Source: DYJK01 sp964464825
GTDB taxonomy: Bacteria; Bacteroidota; Ignavibacteria; Ignavibacteriales; Melioribacteraceae
Reading direction: 5' to 3'
Length of the DNA: 42,585 nt
Assembly (NCBI GenBank): GCA_964464825.1
Contig: CAYXKL010000007.1
Location: 1-42,585 of the forward strand
In this document: positions 17,550 to 25,809 of the stretch, piece after piece
Numbering within the stretch: the first letter of the stretch is position 1
Layout: each line of letters starts with the position of its first letter
The notes under the pieces: model-generated
Told to the model about the DNA's origin: nothing
What the model saw: the letters and a program-made list of their open reading frames with translations, nothing else
The model's database searches: none
Position numbers and translations under genes: made by a program

Positions 17550-19493
17550 TTACACTGGCAATGTGAAAAGAAATTTACTTCCTTTGCCCGGTTCGCTTTC
17601 AGCCCAAATTTTACCATTATGGCGTTCAATAAAGTCTTTGCACAAAACCAGTCCAAGTCCGGTTCCCTTTTCACCATGTGTTCCATTTTTTGTGGAAATC
17701 TTATCGAGATGAAATAAATTTTTAAGTGTTTTGCCATCAATACCTGTTCCGGTATCTTCTACAGCAATTTTTAGATTATTAGACTCGTTTTCTACTGATA
17801 CGGTTACAGTTCCGCCTTCGTAAGTAAATTTAATTCCATTTGAAATTAAATTTCTAAGTACAGTAGTAACCATCTGTTTATCTGCATTAATAACAAAATC
17901 TTTTTCACATTTAAGTGTGAGATTGATATTTTTATTTTTTGCAGATGGCATTAGTAAATTAAAAGTTTCGGACAAGATTTCTTTAAAATTAATTTTGATA
18001 GGATTAAACTCGAGTCTGCCGGATTGTGATTGAGACCACATAAGCAAATTTTCGAGAAGCTGATAGTTCTGTTTAGCTGCTTTCCCAATGTCATCGATAA
18101 ATGTTAATTTCTCTTCGTCGGATAAATCTTTAAAATCTTCTTTTAGTATCTCTGTATAACCAAAAATAGCATTGAAAGGAGTTTTAAGATCGTGAGCAAT
18201 CAATCGGAAAAATGTATCTTTAACAGCGTTCAACTCTTGCAATTTTTCATTAGCTAATTTTTTAGAATGATATCTGCTGAAAGTAATCAGTGCTATAGCT
18301 AATATTAATAATACAATAACTATTAAGTAATTTCTTTGTTTTTCTTTTAATTCAAGATCTTTTGACAAAACAGATTTTTCCTTTTCTGCTCTTTCATTTT
18401 TATAGACCGCTTCCATTTCTGCCAACATTGAAATGTTTTCTTCATTTAGAACCGAATCTTTCAATGCAGTGTATTTCTTAAAATATTTTAGTGCATCTTT
18501 CTGATTGTTTCTTATCTCGTAGTACTTAGCTAAGTTTTTATAGGTGTCAATCTGAACATAAATCTCTTTCATACTTTCAGCAATTTTTAATGCTTCTGCA
18601 AAATGGTTATCTGCTTCATTAAAATTACCAAGCTGTGCGTAAATTAATCCTAAATTAATGTGATTGTTTACTTGTCCTTCAATGTAACTGATTTTTTGGG
18701 ATAACTCGAGTGACTTTTTACGGTATTCAAGAGCTTTCAAATAATTTTTTTGATTATAAAATACACCGGCAATTCCACCCCACGCAGCGGCAATCCCTTT
18801 TTTATCATCAACAGCTATATATTCTTTTTCAACTTCATAATAGTAATTTAGTGCCGCATTCATACTTCCCATATCATAATGTACTTCTGCTATTAAATTA
18901 AGAGCCAATGCTTTTCCGGGACGGTCATTAATTTCTTCACGGAGTCTTAATGTATAATTCAAATATTCTAATGCTTTTATATAATTATTCTGTCTTCTGT
19001 AAATCAATCCAATATTGATTGTACAAAAAGACATACCTTCTTTGTTTTTGAGATTTTCAAAAATGGAAAGTGCTTTTAAAATATATTCAAGAGCAAGAAT
19101 ATTATTCCCTTCCAATCTATAAATACCGCCGATATTGTTGTAAGAGTATGCAATCTGGAGCGAATCTTTAACTTCCTCTGCAAGTTTTAATGCAGTTCTA
19201 TAAACGTTTAAAGAGCGATCGTAATTTGCCAAGTTACGGTAAACAACACCAATAAGATTAAGCGCTTTTGCTTGCAGACTTTTATTTTTGATCTTTTGTG
19301 CAATACGATATGCCTCTTGTCCGCTTCTCAATGCAGCAGATGGATCTTTGCTTCTATTAGTCCATGTATAGTCAGTTAAAATTTTTACTTTAGTTGTGTC
19401 GGGTTTATTTGATAGGTCGGCAATTAAGCTGTCTAAATTTTGCTGGGAGTAAATGGAAGTGCATAATATAAGTGCAATAAAAATTATTTTCAT
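17550..19493 (-). CDS. TPR-containing sensor histidine kinase
   Basis: 647-residue signalling protein. Signal peptide, then about seven or eight tetratricopeptide repeats in residues 30-350 (for example ALNLIGVVYRNLANYDRSLNVY, recurring A-x-x-Y/NIGxIY patterns), a short coiled coil, a single TM helix near residues 390-410, and a cytoplasmic HisKA domain with His434 in LIAHDLKTP. The HATPase domain has N-box NLISNGIKF, DTGTGIDG and GEKGTGLGL. The TPR part is therefore periplasmic or extracellular and likely senses a protein or peptide. No response regulator is adjacent, so it is an orphan kinase in this window. The architecture is common in Bacteroidota-like genomes. It is the fourth gene of the minus-strand run that begins with the hydrolase-GH127 pair. 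Confidence 0.92.
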   Translation of the reverse strand: MKIIFIALILCTSIYSQQNLDSLIADLSNKPDTTKVKILTDYTWTNRSKDPSAALRSGQEAYRIAQKIKNKSLQAKALNLIGVVYRNLANYDRSLNVYRTALKLAEEVKDSLQIAYSYNNIGGIYRLEGNNILALEYILKALSIFENLKNKEGMSFCTINIGLIYRRQNNYIKALEYLNYTLRLREEINDRPGKALALNLIAEVHYDMGSMNAALNYYYEVEKEYIAVDDKKGIAAAWGGIAGVFYNQKNYLKALEYRKKSLELSQKISYIEGQVNNHINLGLIYAQLGNFNEADNHFAEALKIAESMKEIYVQIDTYKNLAKYYEIRNNQKDALKYFKKYTALKDSVLNEENISMLAEMEAVYKNERAEKEKSVLSKDLELKEKQRNYLIVIVLLILAIALITFSRYHSKKLANEKLQELNAVKDTFFRLIAHDLKTPFNAIFGYTEILKEDFKDLSDEEKLTFIDDIGKAAKQNYQLLENLLMWSQSQSGRLEFNPIKINFKEILSETFNLLMPSAKNKNINLTLKCEKDFVINADKQMVTTVLRNLISNGIKFTYEGGTVTVSVENESNNLKIAVEDTGTGIDGKTLKNLFHLDKISTKNGTHGEKGTGLGLVLCKDFIERHNGKIWAESEPGKGSKFLFTLPV

Positions 19494-19582
19494 AAATCAG
19501 TAGATATTAAATATTGCTAAATACCCCCGTGAAAAATAACTCAAAAAAAATTAGTAAAAAAAATAGAATCAGTCATACAATC

Positions 19583-20083
19583 CTATTTTTGCGGTTCCAT
19601 CCCCATAGCAGCCCATTCTTCTTTAGATGGACCATAAACACCAGGCACTTTCAATCCGGCTTGTCTCATTAAAACTGTCATTTGCGCACGGTGGTGAGTT
19701 TGGTGAATAATCAGTATTCGAAGCAGTTTTCCTTTAGACCAATTTTCACCCCATAAATTTAATTCTTCTGCAAGTGTGTTATCAGTCCAGTTATTCTTTA
19801 TGTATTGGTATAACGTATCAGAATATTTTTGATAAGTTGAAATGATATCTGCAAACTTTTCAGGTTCTGGTGCTTGTTCATCGAAGTGTCCAAAATCCAA
19901 ACCGGTTTTTATCATCATTTCCGGTGCTGTGTTGGTAATGTGCCATGCTAAATAGCTGAGGGATCTGCCGTCCGATGTAATTTTTTGTTCTTTCTTTTCC
20001 TCAGTGATATTATTGAATAATTTAATTGTTGACTCACTTTCATATTTCCAGTCATTTAAAAAATCATTGATTACACGGTACAT
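19583..20083 (-). CDS. DinB-family four-helix metal-binding protein
   Basis: 166-residue protein of the DinB/YfiT superfamily (damage-inducible four-helix bundle, not DNA polymerase IV). The metal triad is visible: His48 in AWHITNT and the C-terminal HQTHHR motif (His127, His131, with His130 between). A perfect AGGAGG precedes the ATG. The family includes thiol transferases (bacillithiol- or mycothiol-dependent) and proteins of unknown activity; nothing here chooses among them. It follows GH127 by 31 bp and is probably co-transcribed. Cytoplasmic, no signal peptide. Confidence 0.85.
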   Translation of the reverse strand: MYRVINDFLNDWKYESESTIKLFNNITEEKKEQKITSDGRSLSYLAWHITNTAPEMMIKTGLDFGHFDEQAPEPEKFADIISTYQKYSDTLYQYIKNNWTDNTLAEELNLWGENWSKGKLLRILIIHQTHHRAQMTVLMRQAGLKVPGVYGPSKEEWAAMGMEPQK

Positions 20084-20114
20084 AACTTTTCCTCCTTGTG
20101 TTAAAATTAATTAT

Positions 20115-22523
20115 CTACTTAATTTTTATTTCATGAATACCACCGGCAAATTCCGGTTGGGACTCAATTTCAATTTTTAATTTTGATGTTTTCACTGTTT
20201 CAAATATTGTTTTACAAAATTTATCTTTTTCTATTTCATAACCGTCCGGTGCATACACTTGAACAAACTTATCTCCTTCCAAGTAAAATACTTTCCATGA
20301 TTTTGGAATTCTGCATTCACCAACACCGGTATCATCAAACCAATAAATTTCTAATTGGGAAATTTCTTCCGGTTTTTCAAATTTTATTTCTAACCACTCC
20401 TTAGTACCTTTGTTGGGCCACCAATGAAAGAAAGGAACCGATTCATCATTAGAACTTTTCGGTTCAATCTGATCATTAACTGCTTTTATACTTTTTCCGT
20501 TTGATGCTTCAATAATAGATTGAGTGATAATTGTCTGTTTACCGAGTGGGACTAATCCATTTTCATTTCTGCCAAGCCAAACATTCATTTCTCCGGCTCC
20601 GCGGTGTGCCCACGCATAATAAGGAATTGCTTTGAAATCTTGTTCTTCCTGAATAATAGTTTCTTCATTTTCTGATATCTTGCAGCCGAGAACTTTACCT
20701 ATTAAAACATTTACACCATTTAATAAATCACCCACGTAATCATAACTCAGATAGGATTTATCTGTAAGTAATAGATTCCTAACAAAACTGTTTTTGTTAT
20801 CGGGCCATTCTGCGCAATAAACAATTGGTCCCAATTCCAGCGCAACTTTATTTTTATCGCTTTCTACTTTCTCATTGGCAGCAATCCTATTTATCTGAAA
20901 CGGGAGAATCAAAAACACCTCATCATCTTTACTCCAATTTCTTTCAATAACGGCATAACCATTTTTCAAAGTGTAATTAGCAGATTGTCCATTAACAAAT
21001 ATTTTAACTTCATCTTTAACTTCATTTGTGTAAGTATATAAATCACTTTCTACCGGTTTACCTTGAGCCCATCCCGGTATTCTTAAATTCAATTTAAATT
21101 TATCTCCATCAGCTTCAGGATTTACAACAATATTAACCTTTCCATCCCATGGATAATTTGTTTCTTGAATTACTTTGATTGTTCTACCATCAACATCAAT
21201 TGATGCATTATTGCTTGTAAAAAGATTTATAAAAATATTTTCATCTTTAACAGCATAAATGTAAGTTGGAAACGAAGCGATGAATCTAGCCACATTAGGC
21301 GGACAACACGCACAAGTAAACCAGGGACTGCGGACATGTGTACCATAAGATTGAAGCGGATTAGGATAGAAAAAAGATTTCCCATCCATACCGATTCCCG
21401 AAAGAAATCCGTTGTAGAGTGTTCTCTCGAAAACATCAATATATTTTGAATGACCGTAAAGTAAAAACATTCTGTAATTCCAAAGTATATTGGCAATTGA
21501 CGAACATGTTTCGTTGTAAGCGCTCATGTTTGGAAGTTCATACTCATCACCAAATGCTTCACCGGAACCTTTTGCACCGATACCACCGGTTATATAGATT
21601 TTTTTGCTTACTACATTTTCCCACAATTTGTTTAATGCATGTTCATAATTTTCATCACCGGTAAATGCAACCGCATCAGCCATAGCAGAAAACATATATG
21701 CGGCGCGCACTGCGTGACCTACTGCTTCATATTGTTCTGTTACCGGTTTATGGTCTTGTGCATATTCTCCCCATGATTCACGGCTGTTTATTTCTTTTCC
21801 CCGTCCGCGGATATCAAGAAAAAACTTTGCAAGCTTTAAATATTTTTCTTCTCCCGTTATCCTAAAAAGTTTAACTAATCCTATCTCAATCTCCTGATGC
21901 CCGGGCGGAATTTGTAGTTTATCAGGACCAAATGTTTTAATTATCAACTCAGCACTTTTGATAGCAACATTCAGCAAAGTTTTTTTGCCGGTTGCTTGAT
22001 AATGTGCAGCAGCAGCTTCGTACAGATGTCCTAAGTTGTAAAGTTCATGACTCCATTGTAAGTTAGACCATCTTTCATGTCCAATCATTTTTTTGATTTT
22101 TTCGGAAGGCGCACCTCGTGCTGAATAGATATACCCATCAACTTCTTGAGCATTTTCGATTACAAAAATCAAACTGTCAATTCTCTTCTCTAAAATTTCA
22201 TCTGTATATGAAATCAGAGAATAGCTTACTGCTTCGATGGTTTTATATACATCGGAATCATCAAAAGCATAAGTTGTGCAGAATTCACCCTCTTTTATTC
22301 CGGCAGCAAATTCTAAATTATCAACTCTACCGGTTTCAATTAATTTTCGCATTACATAAGGTATCGTAACATTCTTATTCGTCTCCATTCTATCATACCA
22401 AAAACCTTTAGTAAGATGAACATTTCCAAGCTGAACCGGTTTAATTGGATAATCTTTAATCGTTTGTGAAAAAATTGAAAGTTGGAAAGTGAGAATTAGC
22501 AATAATAATATTTTCGTTTTCAT
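20115..22523 (-). CDS. GH127 beta-L-arabinofuranosidase-like glycosidase with C-terminal jelly-roll
   Basis: Predicted exo-glycosidase releasing beta-L-arabinofuranose from plant arabinosides or hydroxyproline-rich glycoproteins. 802 residues with a Sec signal peptide, so periplasmic or secreted. The (alpha/alpha)6 barrel carries the GH127 zinc site: Glu338 and Cys340 in YNETCSS, and Cys406-Cys407 in the CACCPPN motif, whose first Cys aligns with the unusual cysteine nucleophile of the family (Cys417 in the Bifidobacterium enzyme). Glu322 in GEAFGDEYELPN fits the acid/base. After the catalytic part a beta-sandwich module (about 660-802: WLEIKFEKPEEISQLEIYWFDD, then ELKIEIESQPEFAGGIHEIKI-like strands) resembles an F5/8-type carbohydrate-binding domain. 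It starts eight bases after the lipoprotein hydrolase. Confidence 0.9.
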   Translation of the reverse strand: MKTKILLLLILTFQLSIFSQTIKDYPIKPVQLGNVHLTKGFWYDRMETNKNVTIPYVMRKLIETGRVDNLEFAAGIKEGEFCTTYAFDDSDVYKTIEAVSYSLISYTDEILEKRIDSLIFVIENAQEVDGYIYSARGAPSEKIKKMIGHERWSNLQWSHELYNLGHLYEAAAAHYQATGKKTLLNVAIKSAELIIKTFGPDKLQIPPGHQEIEIGLVKLFRITGEEKYLKLAKFFLDIRGRGKEINSRESWGEYAQDHKPVTEQYEAVGHAVRAAYMFSAMADAVAFTGDENYEHALNKLWENVVSKKIYITGGIGAKGSGEAFGDEYELPNMSAYNETCSSIANILWNYRMFLLYGHSKYIDVFERTLYNGFLSGIGMDGKSFFYPNPLQSYGTHVRSPWFTCACCPPNVARFIASFPTYIYAVKDENIFINLFTSNNASIDVDGRTIKVIQETNYPWDGKVNIVVNPEADGDKFKLNLRIPGWAQGKPVESDLYTYTNEVKDEVKIFVNGQSANYTLKNGYAVIERNWSKDDEVFLILPFQINRIAANEKVESDKNKVALELGPIVYCAEWPDNKNSFVRNLLLTDKSYLSYDYVGDLLNGVNVLIGKVLGCKISENEETIIQEEQDFKAIPYYAWAHRGAGEMNVWLGRNENGLVPLGKQTIITQSIIEASNGKSIKAVNDQIEPKSSNDESVPFFHWWPNKGTKEWLEIKFEKPEEISQLEIYWFDDTGVGECRIPKSWKVFYLEGDKFVQVYAPDGYEIEKDKFCKTIFETVKTSKLKIEIESQPEFAGGIHEIKIK

Positions 22524-22531
22524 TTTTAGTT

Positions 22532-23386
22532 TTATTTATTTGTAAAATCTTTCACTGCTTCTAATAATAGTTTTCTAAATTCGTCAGGTTTTTCAAGCAT
22601 CAAAAAATGTCCCACACCATTCATAAACTTTACTTTGTAATCTTTTACAATTTTTTTGTTCTCTTCAACTGCAACCGGATACATATCGCAATTGATAGAA
22701 ATGATTGGAAGATGAATTTCTTTTAAAGTTGGTATTGGATCATAATAAAATGTATTTCTAATAGCACTAACAGCAACAGCGGGAGGTGCAGAAGACATAT
22801 CATCTGCTACCTTTTTAACAAGATTACTGTCTGCCGTTTGAGGAAACATTGATTTAACAAATCCTTTTGTTGTTTCAGTAAAATTATCTGTGAAAGATTT
22901 TAAAAAGTTATCTTTTTGTTCGGACGTCCAGCTATCCGTAAATGATTGAAACGTATCAACACCTAATAATCCAATTACCTTACCGGATAATTTTTCAGCG
23001 GCTTCAATAATTACTGCTCCACCCATTGAGTGACCTATTAAAATTACTTTATTCAGTTTTAAGTAATTAACAACTGTGGCAACATCTTCACCGAATAAAT
23101 CAATTGTAAAGTTTTTGCGGTTCAATCCTGATTCGCCATGACCGGCAAGATCAATTGTCACTACTTTATAATTTTTTGATAATTCATTCACTTGATTGCT
23201 CCAGTATGATTTATCACAGCTCCATCCATGAATAAAAACTAAAGCAATATCACCGCTTCCTTTTGTTTCAAATGCTATTTCTACACCGTCTGATGATTCT
23301 ACTTTGCCAGGCTGTAAATCTGAACAGTTATAAAAATTAAAAAGAATGAGCAATGCTGATAACAAAAAGATTATTTGCTTCTTCAT
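22532..23386 (-). CDS. Alpha/beta-hydrolase lipoprotein
   Basis: 284-residue alpha/beta-fold hydrolase with a lipoprotein-like signal peptide (hydrophobic run then NFYNC). The catalytic pieces are FIHGWSCDKSYW (oxyanion region), the nucleophile elbow GHSMGG with Ser120, a late Asp in the NCDMYPV region, and the His of GVGHFLMLEKPDEF. It leads the GH127 transcript and may remove ester groups such as acetyl or feruloyl from the same glycans, but this is inferred from neighbourhood only. The 141-bp gap to the divergent GH5 gene should hold both promoters. Confidence 0.82.
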   Translation of the reverse strand: MKKQIIFLLSALLILFNFYNCSDLQPGKVESSDGVEIAFETKGSGDIALVFIHGWSCDKSYWSNQVNELSKNYKVVTIDLAGHGESGLNRKNFTIDLFGEDVATVVNYLKLNKVILIGHSMGGAVIIEAAEKLSGKVIGLLGVDTFQSFTDSWTSEQKDNFLKSFTDNFTETTKGFVKSMFPQTADSNLVKKVADDMSSAPPAVAVSAIRNTFYYDPIPTLKEIHLPIISINCDMYPVAVEENKKIVKDYKVKFMNGVGHFLMLEKPDEFRKLLLEAVKDFTNK

Positions 23387-23527
23387 TATTTCTCCTTCGA
23401 TTAGGTAAGATGTATATAATAATTAATTGCTTTTTCTTTCAGCTAATTTATCCTAATTGCGTTGTGATTTCAAGAGAAGAAATATTTATGTTTAATTAAT
23501 TCATTTTCCATTTATTATTGAAACTAT

Positions 23528-24541
23528 ATGAAAAACAATCTAATCTACTTTTTTGCCGTTAATCTCTCATTCCTATTATTTGCATGTTCTAATGATAACA
23601 ATCCGGTAGAACCCAACAATGATATTCAAGGTGATGTGTTTGATCAGAATAAGCTTCTTGGCAGAGGTATCAATTTAGGTAATGCACTCGAAGCACCGAA
23701 CGAAGGTGAGTGGGGCGTAACTTTACAAACCGAATATTTCACAATAATAAAAAATGCTGGGTTCAATTCCGTCCGCATACCTATCAAATGGTCTGCACAC
23801 GCATCACAGAATTTTCCTTACACAATTGAAACATCTTTTTTTGAAAGGATTGATTGGGCAATTGAACAAGCATTCAAAAATGATTTAGCTGTAATAATTA
23901 ATATTCATCATTATGAAGAAATAATGCAGAATCCGGCTGCACATAGAGAACGTTTTCTTGCTTTGTGGGATCAGATTGCAGAACATTATAAAAATTATTC
24001 TCATAAACTATTCTTTGAAATTTTAAATGAGCCAAATTCAAATTTAACTGCCGAATTATGGAATGCATATTATATTCAAGCACTCCAAAGAATTAGAATT
24101 ACTAATCCCAGCCGGACAGTTATAGTTGGATTGGCAGAATGGGGCGGTCCCGGATCGTTAAGTAAATTTATTCTTCCCGCAAATGAAAACAATATGATAC
24201 TATCAATTCACTACTACAGTCCATTTGAATTTACACATCAAGGTGCAGAGTGGGTAAACGGTAGCGATGTTTGGCTTGGAACAAGATGGAACGGAACTAC
24301 GATTGAAAAAAGTGAAATTGAATTAGATTTCTTTTCAGTAATCAACTGGGCAACAAGTAAAAATATTCCGGTTAATCTTGGTGAGTTCGGTGCTTATTCA
24401 AAAGCTGATATGGATTCACGTGTTAGGTGGACTTCTTTTATAGCTCAATTGTGTAATGAAAATAATATTAGTTTTCATTACTGGGAATTTTGCGCCGGAT
24501 TTGGAATCTATAATCGTGATAGCGGAAGTTTTTTCGAATAA
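23528..24541 (+). CDS. GH5-family endoglycanase lipoprotein, C-terminus cut by an in-frame TAA
   Basis: Beta-glycanase (endoglucanase-type) of the (beta/alpha)8 GH5 family, exported as a lipoprotein (FLLFAC lipobox, Cys20). The acid/base Glu168 is in EILNEPNS and the nucleophile Glu286 in NLGEFGAY. Other family motifs include GRGINLGNALEAP, NSVRIPIKW and IHYYSP. The protein as written has 337 residues and ends SGSFFE. Directly after the TAA (24539-24541) the same frame continues LYRALIPGNT to a TGA at 24572-24574. LxxALIP is the usual last helix of these enzymes, so the TAA looks like a recent nonsense change or a sequence error. All catalytic residues are retained, but fold stability without the last helix is doubtful. 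Probably co-transcribed with the following S9 gene. Confidence 0.9.
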   Translation: MKNNLIYFFAVNLSFLLFACSNDNNPVEPNNDIQGDVFDQNKLLGRGINLGNALEAPNEGEWGVTLQTEYFTIIKNAGFNSVRIPIKWSAHASQNFPYTIETSFFERIDWAIEQAFKNDLAVIINIHHYEEIMQNPAAHRERFLALWDQIAEHYKNYSHKLFFEILNEPNSNLTAELWNAYYIQALQRIRITNPSRTVIVGLAEWGGPGSLSKFILPANENNMILSIHYYSPFEFTHQGAEWVNGSDVWLGTRWNGTTIEKSEIELDFFSVINWATSKNIPVNLGEFGAYSKADMDSRVRWTSFIAQLCNENNISFHYWEFCAGFGIYNRDSGSFFE

Positions 24542-24593
24542 CTTTACCGGGCTTTGATACCAGGCAATACTTGAAAATATTTTAGGAGGAATT

Positions 24594-25655
24594 ATGAAAA
24601 TAAAATTCTTAACTGTTGTGATTATAATGATTTCTATTCAAATAATTTCAGTTAGTCAGGAAAAAAATGAAGCAGACTTAATTACAAAAAAATTTGAATC
24701 ATTGAATCACCGCATCGATCAGCTTGCAAAAGCAATTGATGATATTCTTTGGTACAACAAAGTTGGTGATGTTGCTAAGATTGATAAAGTATTTATTGTC
24801 GGACCGCCGCCGGCTGTAGTAAAAAATCCAACTGCTATGGGTGCGTATAATCCGTTAAAATTTTGGAGTTATATTTTTACACCCAAAAAACTTGATGTTG
24901 AGAAGAAATATCCGTTATTAGTTTTACCGCACGGTGGTGTTCATGCAAATTTTACAACTTATCATACACATATTATCCGTGAATTGATTGCACAAGGTTA
25001 TATTGTTGTTGCACCTGAATACCGCGGTAGTACCGGATATGGTAAAGGTTTTTATGAAAATATTGATTACGGTGGTTTGGAAGTAGATGATAATAATGCA
25101 GCAAGAGATTACATGATTGAAAATTATAGTTTTGTTGATGCTGACAGAGTTGGAATTATGGGATGGAGCCACGGAGGATTAATTACCTTAATGGATATTT
25201 TTCAAAATCCAGATGATTACAATGTTGCATTTGCCGGCGTTCCGGTTAGCGATCTTATTGCAAGGATGGGTTATTACGATGATGAATACCGGGATCTTTT
25301 TTCTGCAGATTATCATATCGGTAAAACGGCACAAGAAGACGTAGAAGAATACAGAAAGCGCTCACCGGTTAATCATGCAGATAAGCTGAAAACACCGTTA
25401 CTCATTCACACAAATACAAATGATGATGATGTTAACGTACTGGAAGTTGAGCATTTAATACGTGCTTTAAAAGCTGCCAATAAAAAATTCGATTACGTAA
25501 TTTTTAAGGATGCACCAGGCGGTCACAGCTTTGATAGAATAGATACTAAAACTGCAAAAGAAATACGAATGAAGATTTATAAATTTTTAGGTGAATACTT
25601 AAATCCGCCAACCCCCTTTAAATCACTAAAAGACTTGGAGAGAGCAGCATATTAA
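24594..25655 (+). CDS. Secreted S9/prolyl oligopeptidase-like serine peptidase or esterase
   Basis: 353-residue exported alpha/beta hydrolase of the peptidase S9 type (signal peptide ending near VSQ). It consists of the C-terminal catalytic domain only: LVLPHGGVHANF, APEYRGSTGYG, the nucleophile Ser192 in GWSHGG, Asp277 in TNDDDV and His311 in GGHSFD. The seven- or eight-bladed propeller of full-length S9 enzymes is absent, so it may be a compact peptidase or an acylaminoacyl-like esterase. GGAGG precedes the ATG, 52 bp after GH5, and a strong terminator follows at 25662-25685. The substrate is not determinable. Confidence 0.88.
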   Translation: MKIKFLTVVIIMISIQIISVSQEKNEADLITKKFESLNHRIDQLAKAIDDILWYNKVGDVAKIDKVFIVGPPPAVVKNPTAMGAYNPLKFWSYIFTPKKLDVEKKYPLLVLPHGGVHANFTTYHTHIIRELIAQGYIVVAPEYRGSTGYGKGFYENIDYGGLEVDDNNAARDYMIENYSFVDADRVGIMGWSHGGLITLMDIFQNPDDYNVAFAGVPVSDLIARMGYYDDEYRDLFSADYHIGKTAQEDVEEYRKRSPVNHADKLKTPLLIHTNTNDDDVNVLEVEHLIRALKAANKKFDYVIFKDAPGGHSFDRIDTKTAKEIRMKIYKFLGEYLNPPTPFKSLKDLERAAY

Positions 25656-25661
25656 ATTAAG

Positions 25662-25685
25662 GCGTCACATTTAGTAATGTGACGC
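25662..25685 (+). terminator. Terminator of the GH5-S9 transcript
   Basis: Perfect 10-bp stem GCGTCACATT / AATGTGACGC with TAGT loop, followed by TTTAC, seven bases after the S9 stop codon. Confidence 0.85.
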
Positions 25686-25809
25686 TTTACTATATTATTC
25701 TTCATAATTCCTTAATACAACTCTTTTCCCTCTTTCATAAAAATCATCTAATTTTGCATATAAAATAATTTGCCCAGTTTAATAGATACTTTTTGAACAT
25801 GGAGAAAAA

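Noticed and set aside
11911..24574. Stop-codon recoding (TAG or TAA read as an amino acid)
   Set aside because: Both TAG and TAA end intact genes in this window, and most long genes have no internal stops. Local mutations or errors explain the three in-frame stops better.
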